A stretch of DNA of 6,750 bases from contig JABEVL010000189.1 in NCBI GenBank assembly GCA_013043995.1, forward strand, positions 1 through 6,750, written 5' to 3'. The DNA is from Spirochaetales bacterium (GTDB lineage Bacteria > Spirochaetota > Spirochaetia > JABEVK01). The first letter of the stretch is position 1, and each line of letters starts with the position of its first letter. The notes under the pieces are model-generated. The model was not told the origin of the DNA and made no database searches. It saw only the letters and a list, made by a program, of their open reading frames with translations. Below, one piece after another: positions 1 through 4,927 of this stretch. A program made the position numbers and the translations under genes.

Positions 1-222
1 CGCCCCAAGGGCCCAGCTCGCCGAACCCCACCCCGACGGGTTCACGGGCGACCACTGCCCGCTGGCAGGGTGGTTCGTGCCGACAGCCCCTGTTAGGGCC
101 TTTGCAGGGGCTGAAAGCGCACCGTTTCCCGTTCCGGAAGTTGAATTGATGGAAGCTGGATTTTGGCAAGCGGCAAAGACTGCCGCCAAAAAAAGAATCC
201 CAAGACCTAACTGAGCACGCAT
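1..222 (-). CDS. Lipoprotein, N-terminal part (gene runs off left edge)
   Basis: This is an open frame of 74 codons with no stop before the window edge. It starts at ATG (222 to 220 on the minus strand). A strong Shine-Dalgarno, GAGGAGG (complement of 229-235), lies 6 nt upstream and fixes the start. Residues 1-19 read as a lipoprotein signal peptide: MRAQLG, a hydrophobic stretch LGILFLAAVFAA, then Cys19. The lipobox is FAAC; Phe at -3 is less usual than Leu but tolerated, especially in spirochaetes. The mature part visible, from CQNPASINSTSGTGNG onward, is a Gly/Ser/Ala/Asn-rich low-complexity linker typical of lipoproteins just after the lipidated Cys. No functional domain lies inside the window, so the role is unknown. 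The gene is divergent from the OYE gene, and a promoter candidate lies at 293-321. The product is expected to be membrane-anchored and to face the periplasm or cell surface. Confidence 0.8.
   Translation of the reverse strand, partial: MRAQLGLGILFLAAVFAACQNPASINSTSGTGNGALSAPAKALTGAVGTNHPASGQWSPVNPSGWGSASWALGA
84..113. repeat. 9-bp perfect inverted repeat inside lipoprotein gene
   Basis: CAGCCCCTG at 84-92 and CAGGGGCTG at 105-113 are perfect reverse complements separated by 12 nt. It lies in the linker-coding part of the partial lipoprotein gene, so it could form a GC-rich hairpin in the mRNA. No T-run follows on either strand, so it is not an intrinsic terminator. It may simply be chance in Ala/Pro/Gly-rich coding sequence. 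Confidence 0.5.
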
Positions 223-228
223 TAGCGG

Positions 229-235
229 CCTCCTC
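229..235 (-). promoter_or_regulatory. Strong ribosome binding site of the left-edge lipoprotein gene
   Basis: The minus-strand sequence GAGGAGG sits 6 nt before the ATG that begins at 222. It is the best Shine-Dalgarno match in the window that has a start codon at normal spacing. It supports the partial lipoprotein gene as real. Confidence 0.75.
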
Positions 236-292
236 AAGGAAAAATCGTGACATCAGGAAAAAATGATTAATGCAAACATATTCGTCATCTTC

Positions 293-321
293 AGGCTAAA
301 CCCAGTTTTCTGAACTGTCAA
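293..321 (-). promoter_or_regulatory. Candidate sigma70 promoter for the left-edge lipoprotein gene
   Basis: On the minus strand a consensus -35 TTGACA (321 to 316) is followed after 17 nt by TAGCCT (298 to 293). This matches the -10 consensus at three positions, including the leading TA and final T. It would give a leader of roughly 65 nt before the ATG at 222. The 21-bp palindrome at 325-345 lies just upstream of the -35 on this strand, where an activator or repressor could act. The -10 is weak, so this is only a candidate. Confidence 0.4.
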
Positions 322-324
322 CAT

Positions 325-345
325 AATTTACATTCAATGTAAATT
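325..345. promoter_or_regulatory. Perfect 21-bp palindrome, candidate operator
   Basis: Two perfectly complementary 10-bp arms, AATTTACATT (325-334) and AATGTAAATT (336-345), flank a single C at 335. It lies in the AT-rich spacer between the divergent lipoprotein and OYE genes. A shorter 5-1-5 dyad, TTTGT-C-ACAAA, lies at 348-358, and a 5-bp inverted repeat, CAGTT/AACTG with a 5-nt loop, at 303-317. The size and odd-centred symmetry fit a dimeric repressor. Its inner 15 bases, TTACATT-C-AATGTAA, have the 7-1-7 geometry of Fur/PerR boxes but not their consensus bases. The Fur-family regulator encoded at 1583-2041 is therefore a plausible but unproven partner. No run of T follows, which argues against a terminator. 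Confidence 0.6.
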
Positions 346-416
346 CTTTTGTCACAAATAGAAGAAGCAACAGCCAGGAGGTCCCCGCCAGCAATTTTGG
401 CAGCGTCCGGCAAAAA

Positions 417-1490
417 ATGTATATTGAAAGGATGAAAGATCCCCTTTTCCAACCCCTGCCCCTTCGGGGGATGACGCTGAGGCACAGAATTGCCCTAGCT
501 CCCATGTGCCAGTACTCGGCTAAGGATGGCTTCCCGACCGACTGGCATTTTCGCCACTACGCCGAACGCGCCGTCGGCGGAGCGTCCCTGATTATTCTTG
601 AAGCCACAGCGGTGCTGCCCGAAGGCCGCATCTCCCCCTGGGACCTGGGACTTTGGGACGACGAACACGGCCAGGCGCTGGCTCGCTTGGTCGAAATTTT
701 GCACGGTTACGGCGCCAAGGTGGGAGTCCAGCTGGCTCACGCAGGCCGGAAAGCCTCGACAGACGCCCCCTGGAACGGCGGCAAATTCCTGGAACCGCAC
801 CAGGGGGGGTGGCTCACGCGCGCGCCCAGCGCCCTGGCCTTTTCCTCCGCTGTCCCGGCCCCTTCCCCCTTGTCCGAAGCAGAAATCGAGCGGACGGTTC
901 AAGCCTTTGCTCAGGCAGCTCAGCGCGCCCACCAGGCGGGTTTTGATACGGTTGAAATTCATGCGGCTCACGGCTACCTTCTGCACCAGTTCCTTTCGCC
1001 GATCAGCAACCAGCGGCAAGATAGCTGGGGAGGCCGTCTGGAAAATCGGACCCGCCTGAGCCTGTCCGTGGCTGAAGCGATTCGCAGTGTCTGGCCCGAC
1101 GAAAAGCCACTTCTGGCGCGTGTTTCAGCGACAGACTGGGTAGAGGGAGGATGGAATCTGACAGACACCGTCGAATTGGCGCGAGGTTGGAAATCCTTGG
1201 GAGTGGACCTGGTCGACGTCTCTTCGGGAGGTCTCGTTTCTCACGCCCAGATCCCCGTGGCCCCCGGCTACCAGGTTCCCTTTTCGGCTGCCGTCCGCGA
1301 ACAAGGCGGCATAGCAACCGGGGCTGTCGGCCTGCTTCAGGACGTGGAACAAATCCGCGCGGTCGTTGCCGAGCAAAAAGCCGACCTCATCTTTTTGGGA
1401 CGCCAACTTTTGCGCGACCCCTACTGGCCCTTGCGCCACGCACCCGCCGAGGCCCGCAAGGTTCCCCTCCAGTACCAGCGGGCGTTCTAG
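417..1490 (+). CDS. Old yellow enzyme family NADH:flavin oxidoreductase, YqjM/NamA type
   Basis: This is an FMN-dependent TIM-barrel ene-reductase expected to reduce activated C=C bonds such as enones, using NADPH or NADH in the cytoplasm. It has 357 residues; B. subtilis YqjM has 338. YqjM-class marks are clear: PMCQYSA with Cys31 and Tyr33 (the Cys that tunes the flavin), QLAHAGRKA at 105-113, EIHAAHGYLLHQFLSP with His182, His185 and Tyr187 for substrate binding, SNQRQDSWGGRLENR, FPGYQV-like APGYQV, and DLIFLGRQLLRDP. The C-terminal QYQRAF keeps the Arg (355) that in YqjM reaches into the neighbouring subunit's active site. The start is uncertain. ATG 417 and ATG 432 are both in frame; 432 gives MKDPLFQPL, closer to relatives, but neither has a normally spaced Shine-Dalgarno. 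An AGGAGG at 376-381 is too far upstream. A Fur-family gene follows after 92 bp. Physiological substrate unknown; detoxification of electrophiles is the usual proposal. Confidence 0.95.
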   Translation: MYIERMKDPLFQPLPLRGMTLRHRIALAPMCQYSAKDGFPTDWHFRHYAERAVGGASLIILEATAVLPEGRISPWDLGLWDDEHGQALARLVEILHGYGAKVGVQLAHAGRKASTDAPWNGGKFLEPHQGGWLTRAPSALAFSSAVPAPSPLSEAEIERTVQAFAQAAQRAHQAGFDTVEIHAAHGYLLHQFLSPISNQRQDSWGGRLENRTRLSLSVAEAIRSVWPDEKPLLARVSATDWVEGGWNLTDTVELARGWKSLGVDLVDVSSGGLVSHAQIPVAPGYQVPFSAAVREQGGIATGAVGLLQDVEQIRAVVAEQKADLIFLGRQLLRDPYWPLRHAPAEARKVPLQYQRAF

Positions 1491-1518
1491 ACTTCCGGGC
1501 AGACGGTCTTTTTTTTTT
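1490..1518 (+). terminator. Possible weak terminator after the OYE gene
   Basis: Ten consecutive T (1509-1518) begin about 19 nt after the OYE stop. They are preceded by short complementary segments: AGAC 1490-1493 with GTCT 1506-1509, or CCG with CGG nested inside. The stems are only 3-4 bp, so the hairpin is poor even though the T-tract is good. It could cause partial termination before the Fur-family gene. A TTGACA at 1517-1522 at its end lacks a -10 at 16-18 nt spacing, so I do not call a promoter here. Confidence 0.25.
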
Positions 1519-1582
1519 GACAGTTCTGCCTTATTCTGAGGGCCTGCGACCTTCAGCTGAGGAGCATCAGACGGTACCCACG

Positions 1583-2041
1583 GTGAGCGATTATGTTCAA
1601 AAGATCGAAAACGCCCTCGACGCCTTAGGCGAACGCAAGTCCCGTCCCCGTCAGCTTCTTGCCGAAAAGCTCGGCACTCTGGCTGTAGAGGGTCACGGGT
1701 TTACCGTCGAAGAACTCTGGACGGCGCTCAGGGCTGAAAACCCCTCTCTGGGACGGGCCACGGTTTTTAGAACTGTCAAGCGGCTCGTGGACGCCAAAAT
1801 TCTCGATCTGATTGATTTTCTGGATGGAACCAAGCTCTACCGCGTCTGCGGGGAATCTCTGATCGACACGGGTCACCACCACCACTTGGCCTGCCTCCAG
1901 TGCCACGCCATCCGCGAGTTCACTTTTTGCCTTCCCGCTGACCAGATCGAGAGGGTCAGCAGGAAAGAGAACTTTTGGGTTCAATCCCACTCCTTGACCC
2001 TCTACGGCCTGTGCGAATTCTGCAGGCCGCAGCAACCCTGA
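1583..2041 (+). CDS. Fur-family metal-dependent transcriptional regulator
   Basis: This encodes a 152-residue dimeric repressor of the Fur/PerR/Zur family, the normal length for it. The N-terminal winged helix spans about residues 6-90; the recognition region SLGRATVFRTVKRLVDAKIL (55-74) matches the family's LATVYRTLK pattern, and His38 sits where Fur and PerR use an N-terminal His as metal ligand. The C-terminal dimerisation domain has GHHHHLACLQC (97-107) with four consecutive His, then SHSLTLYGLCEFC (135-147). Cys104/Cys107 and Cys144/Cys147 form the expected structural Cys4 zinc site. I cannot tell iron, zinc, manganese or peroxide sensing from sequence alone. The start is taken as GTG 1583 (reads MSDYVQKIENAL), because no ATG occurs in frame upstream. 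The nearest Shine-Dalgarno-like GAGGAG (1559-1564) is 18 nt away, so initiation is not well defined. It may be co-transcribed with the OYE gene and is convergent with the flavoprotein gene. Confidence 0.9.
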   Translation: MSDYVQKIENALDALGERKSRPRQLLAEKLGTLAVEGHGFTVEELWTALRAENPSLGRATVFRTVKRLVDAKILDLIDFLDGTKLYRVCGESLIDTGHHHHLACLQCHAIREFTFCLPADQIERVSRKENFWVQSHSLTLYGLCEFCRPQQP

Positions 2042-2064
2042 CGATCCTTCAAGTAATCCTTACA

Positions 2065-2080
2065 ATTTTGTTTTAAAAAT
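2065..2080. terminator. Weak AT hairpin between convergent genes
   Basis: The 43-bp gap between the Fur-family stop and the stop of the opposite-strand flavoprotein gene holds ATTTT (2065-2069) and AAAAT (2076-2080), an AT-only inverted repeat with a T-rich loop. It could act as a feeble bidirectional terminator. No GC-rich stem is present, so this is a guess based on position. Confidence 0.2.
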
Positions 2081-2084
2081 CAGG

Positions 2085-3284
2085 TTAGTTTGCCGGTACC
2101 CGGACGCCCGTGAGGGCCTGGACGATCCGGCTCGCCGCCTGGCGCGCCCCCGGCAGGTTCCTTGCCACGGGCCCCACCCGCAATCCGGCCAGCGGCCCCA
2201 TCAGGTAGAGCGGAACTCCGGGCCAGCGGCAGCTTTCTTCCAGGATTGGCAGCCCGTCGACCCAATCAGCGGGATAGTCGGCCAAAACGCGCTCCAGAAA
2301 GCCCAGGCCGTGCAAGTCGATCTGCGTGCCCGTGCACAGCCAAACCTTGCCGGCGGTAAAGGTCTTTCGTCCGCAAACGACTTCCCAGCCGCGCCCGCTG
2401 CGCTCAAGCTTCGACACGGGACAACGGGCCTTCCAAACCAGCTGTCCCGAACGCCTGTAGGGGGCCAAAAGGTCACGCACCTCTTCGGTCATCGCGCCGC
2501 GCCCTCGGGCCCGAAGGATCATCCGCCGCCGCTTTTTCCAGTCGCTCTGCGCGTGAAATTGGGTCATGTACTTGGGGCCGATCCACCCGGGAGCGGCGTC
2601 AAAGAGTTTGAACACGGGGGTGCGGCGCGCAAGCAAGGCGACCTGATAGCCCCGTTTCAAGGCGCCCAGAGCCAGGTGCCCCGCCGTCAGCCCCGAACCC
2701 ACGATCACGACCCGTTCCTCACCCGGGGGCAAAGCTCCAAGATCGACCTCGTCCGAGTGCAGGAGCGAAAGGTCACGACGGCCCTCTTCGATCCACGGCA
2801 AGGCAAAATTCGGTATGCTGGGGGACCCGCCCCCCAAGGCCAGAACGGCCGCTCTGGCTTTCAGGGCCTCACCGTTCGACAGAACGACGTTCCATCCCCC
2901 AGAGTCGGGGACAAGGTCGGACACTCGGCCTTGAAAAACCCGTTCCTTTAATCCGCGCCGCGTGATCACGTGCTCGCAAAACTCCCGAAAAACCCCGACT
3001 CCCGGCAAGGCGTACGGAGGATAAAATTCCAGGCTCCTGCCGGGGGCAAATTTGCGCAACGCCAGGGGGTCAGGATCGGGGTGGTGGACCGAACTGGAGC
3101 GCAGGTGCACGATTTCCTGGGCGGCCATCTGACGATCCCACTGGGCCAGCCACCGGCCCGAAGGGTCAATGACCGCCAGCCGGGAGGCCCAAGACGGGTC
3201 GGTCTGGGTCAGAAATGAGGCCAGAGTGAGGTTGTGGGGACCCGAACCGATCAAAACCAGATCGACCTTTTCAGCAGGACTCAT
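2085..3284 (-). CDS. FAD/NAD(P)-binding flavoprotein, SidA/IucD/PvdA (N-hydroxylase)-like
   Basis: This encodes a 399-residue two-dinucleotide-fold flavoprotein. The N-terminus VDLVLIGSGPHNLTLASFL (7-25) carries the GxGPxNLxLA signature of lysine/ornithine N-monooxygenases. A second Rossmann motif, VVIVGSGLTAGHLA (192-205), should bind NAD(P)H. LCTGTQID (316-323) corresponds to the ATGY-like segment, and MGPLAGLRVGPVARNLPGAR (362-381) closes the FAD domain. A family-like block, HLRSSSVHHPDPDPLALRKF (60-79), lies where these enzymes have the conserved segment after the first fold. By family it would hydroxylate an amine or act as another oxygen- or NADPH-dependent flavoenzyme. No siderophore synthetase is nearby, so a siderophore role is not supported. 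Its ATG overlaps the stop of the upstream 521-residue protein gene by 4 bases (ATGA, 3281-3284). With no good Shine-Dalgarno of its own, it is probably translationally coupled. At 399 residues it is slightly shorter than typical hydroxylases (about 430-450). Confidence 0.75.
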   Translation of the reverse strand: MSPAEKVDLVLIGSGPHNLTLASFLTQTDPSWASRLAVIDPSGRWLAQWDRQMAAQEIVHLRSSSVHHPDPDPLALRKFAPGRSLEFYPPYALPGVGVFREFCEHVITRRGLKERVFQGRVSDLVPDSGGWNVVLSNGEALKARAAVLALGGGSPSIPNFALPWIEEGRRDLSLLHSDEVDLGALPPGEERVVIVGSGLTAGHLALGALKRGYQVALLARRTPVFKLFDAAPGWIGPKYMTQFHAQSDWKKRRRMILRARGRGAMTEEVRDLLAPYRRSGQLVWKARCPVSKLERSGRGWEVVCGRKTFTAGKVWLCTGTQIDLHGLGFLERVLADYPADWVDGLPILEESCRWPGVPLYLMGPLAGLRVGPVARNLPGARQAASRIVQALTGVRVPAN

Positions 3285-4846
3285 TCTTGGGGCGGCCGGT
3301 CCTTGATAAAAAACTGCATCAGTTGAACAAAGGCATAAATCTGCTTGTAAGTGTCGACCATCCAGTCGTGAAGTTTGCGATCCGTCGCAAGCTCCAGGGA
3401 TTTCCAGTTCAAAATCAGCTCGTGCTTGGCCTTGGCGTGGTCGTCGATCGCCATTTTGAGGTGTTTGCCCACCACGACCAGGTGTGTTGCCGCCTCGATG
3501 ATCACGTTTCGGGCCGCCCCGTTGATATCTTTCAGCTGCTGTTTCAGGGAAATCATCGCGTTTTGGTCCTTGTCGGAACGCATCAAAAGGACTTTCATCT
3601 TCTGTCCCTTGTCGGTGTCTTCGGCCAAGGACTCGTCAAAGGCGGTGAGCCGCTCCGAGGTCTCCATCAAAACGTGAAAAGATTCGGACAGGGGTTGCGC
3701 CAAGGCGTTGCTCATCCACTGGCCCTTGATCAAAAGCAGGTTGACGAGTTCCCGGATGTCCCGTTTGTAAAAGTCCAAAAGGAAGGCTTTGAGGTAGTTC
3801 AAGGGTTCGATGAAGGTGTAGCCCGAAAGCCGTTTTTTGGAAAAAGCGAGGTTCGCCTTTTCTGTGTAGTTTTTGGTCCGGCTGATGCCCGTCGTCCCGA
3901 AAACTTGCTGGACCAGGGCGTTCAGTTTGCTGTTCCGCCGTTCTTCGGTGATCTTCTGCAGCACCGTTTCCACCTGAGCCTTGACCTGCGCCAGGTAGGC
4001 TTCAACGATGTGGTCCTGGGGATAATCCGTGGGAGCCTGGTAGTAGGGATCCTTGGAGAGGTACTGGGTCAAAAGCAGGAGGGTTCCTGACCTCTTCATG
4101 GCGGCCAGGGAACTCAGCACCTTTTTCCAGGACGGCCGCGATAAGATCTCGATATTTTTGTAGGTTTTGAGCACGTCGAGCAAAGCTTCCCAGTCTGCTT
4201 GAGGGGTGATCGGACCGCAAACACTCATAAAGTCTTTCAGGTCTTCCACCACGTATTCCCCATTGATGCTCTCAAAACGGGGAATGTAGCCGAAATCGCT
4301 TTCGGGAAGCATTGAATCAAACTTCTTGAGCAGGAAATAGTAGTTAAAATTCACAAAGTCCAGGAACGCAAGAAAAAGGTTGTACTGAACGTCGATCGTT
4401 TTTTGAGTTTCGATTTCAAGAGCAGCTGTAAAATCCACCAGACCTGTCCGCACCCGTTCGACGGCCTGCTCAAACGGCAGGGTTTTCATGAGCTCGCGGA
4501 TACCGTTTTCGCTCAGTTCTTCCTGGAGGATCTTTTGATTCGCCGAAAGAACTTGTTCGATAAAAATCATCTTCAAGGCCTGGGAGGAAGAGGAATTCTG
4601 GAGCAACGACTGAGCCGAACCCACGACCGAATAGATCTCGTAGAAAAACCGTGCCAGCCCCACGTCCACCTGGTCTGGAAGTTTAATAAACTTGCCATGG
4701 GCTTTTTTGAGCTGGTTGCGGATGTCCTTGAGCAGGGCCTTGCGTTCCCGTTCTGGGTCGGGTTCAAGCCCGATCAAGGAGAGAATCCGACTCAACCAGC
4801 TTATCGGTTGGTCGGAGGCTGGGTTGGTAGACTTTGCTTTGGCCAT
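3281..4846 (-). CDS. Conserved helical protein of unknown function, spirochaete type
   Basis: This encodes a 521-residue protein with no recognisable catalytic domain. From memory it resembles a conserved hypothetical protein of Treponema and Spirochaeta, possibly a Pfam DUF family restricted to Spirochaetes, but I cannot confirm the family number. It has no signal peptide and no convincing membrane segment, so it is probably cytoplasmic. It is rich in charged and aliphatic residues with many predicted helices. Landmarks are a basic N-terminal region with ERERKALLKDIRNQLKKAH (32-50), ARFFYEIYSVVGSAQSLLQ (65-83), an aromatic block FLAFLDFVNFNYYFLLKKF (158-176), FESINGEYVVEDLKDFM (191-207), SRTKNYTEKANLAFSKKRL (322-340) and a C-terminal YKQIYAFVQLMQFF (500-513). 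The blocks rich in aromatics suggest a conserved packed core. The ATG at 4846 has only a weak upstream GAGAG at long spacing. It is the first gene of a pair with the flavoprotein. Confidence 0.85.
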   Translation of the reverse strand: MAKAKSTNPASDQPISWLSRILSLIGLEPDPERERKALLKDIRNQLKKAHGKFIKLPDQVDVGLARFFYEIYSVVGSAQSLLQNSSSSQALKMIFIEQVLSANQKILQEELSENGIRELMKTLPFEQAVERVRTGLVDFTAALEIETQKTIDVQYNLFLAFLDFVNFNYYFLLKKFDSMLPESDFGYIPRFESINGEYVVEDLKDFMSVCGPITPQADWEALLDVLKTYKNIEILSRPSWKKVLSSLAAMKRSGTLLLLTQYLSKDPYYQAPTDYPQDHIVEAYLAQVKAQVETVLQKITEERRNSKLNALVQQVFGTTGISRTKNYTEKANLAFSKKRLSGYTFIEPLNYLKAFLLDFYKRDIRELVNLLLIKGQWMSNALAQPLSESFHVLMETSERLTAFDESLAEDTDKGQKMKVLLMRSDKDQNAMISLKQQLKDINGAARNVIIEAATHLVVVGKHLKMAIDDHAKAKHELILNWKSLELATDRKLHDWMVDTYKQIYAFVQLMQFFIKDRPPQE

Positions 4847-4863
4847 AAAGTTTCGTTACTCTC

Positions 4864-4893
4864 ATCATCGGGCAAGGAGTGCCTGACTGTCAA
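4864..4893 (-). promoter_or_regulatory. Candidate promoter for the 521-residue protein operon
   Basis: On the minus strand TTGACA (4893 to 4888) is followed after 18 nt by GATGAT (4869 to 4864), which matches the -10 consensus at four of six positions. Transcription would start only about 10 nt before the ATG at 4846, giving a very short leader. That would fit the lack of a clear Shine-Dalgarno there. The -35 is the left half of the palindrome at 4888-4899. Confidence 0.4.
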
Positions 4894-4899
4894 TTGACA
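4888..4899. promoter_or_regulatory. 12-bp palindrome carrying back-to-back -35 elements
   Basis: TGTCAATTGACA is a perfect palindrome in the 81-bp divergent spacer. Each half is a consensus -35 TTGACA, one on each strand. On the minus strand a fair -10 exists at 18 nt. On the plus strand the only candidate at 17 nt spacing is TAGGAA (4917-4922), a poor match that overlaps the AGGA Shine-Dalgarno. The plus-strand promoter is therefore doubtful. The dyad could equally be a repressor site controlling both directions. Confidence 0.45.
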
Positions 4900-4917
4900 A
4901 GTATGGGGGAAACTGTT

Positions 4918-4921
4918 AGGA
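4918..4921 (+). promoter_or_regulatory. Ribosome binding site of the aminotransferase gene
   Basis: AGGA lies 6 nt before ATG 4928, at good spacing. It supports that start over later in-frame Met codons. Confidence 0.55.
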
Positions 4922-4927
4922 AAAATC

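Larger units (their letters stand above)
223..416. other. AT-rich divergent intergenic region
   Basis: This spacer between the left-edge lipoprotein gene and the OYE gene is clearly more AT-rich than the flanking genes. It holds the lipoprotein Shine-Dalgarno and promoter candidate, three successive dyads (303-317, 325-345, 348-358) and an isolated AGGAGG at 376-381. I could not find a convincing plus-strand promoter for the OYE gene. A TTTACA at 327-332, inside the palindrome, lacks a good -10. Confidence 0.7.

Noticed and set aside
263..313. 16-codon plus-strand mini-frame (hydrophobic) with AGGA upstream
   Set aside because: It is too short to support, is not linked to an attenuator-like structure, and lies over the promoter candidate of the opposite-strand gene. 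It is probably chance in AT-rich sequence.
495..1019. 174-codon minus-strand frame antisense to the OYE gene
   Set aside because: It overlaps conserved OYE active-site coding and has no recognisable protein character.
1517..1522. TTGACA as a promoter -35 for the Fur-family gene
   Set aside because: No acceptable -10 occurs 16-18 nt downstream (gagggc and neighbours), and the match is partly made by the T-run.
1151..1582. In-frame upstream extension of the Fur-family gene overlapping the OYE gene
   Set aside because: The translated segment is Arg/Pro/Gly-rich and resembles no protein, while the OYE frame over the same bases is clearly coding. The Fur domain starts naturally at GTG 1583.
2310..2951. 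213-codon plus-strand frame antisense to the flavoprotein gene
   Set aside because: It lies wholly within the recognisable flavoprotein gene and is low-complexity, rich in Gln, Gly, Arg and Pro.
2085..3284. Siderophore biosynthesis locus next to Fur
   Set aside because: Only the flavoprotein resembles a siderophore enzyme. No synthetase, acyltransferase or TonB receptor gene is in the window, and the neighbouring Fur-family protein cannot be assigned to iron.
3287..4090. 267-codon open frame on the plus strand, antisense to the 521-residue protein gene
   Set aside because: The opposite strand encodes a protein with coherent composition and conserved-looking blocks. The antisense frame has no ribosome binding site and reads as a codon-bias shadow.
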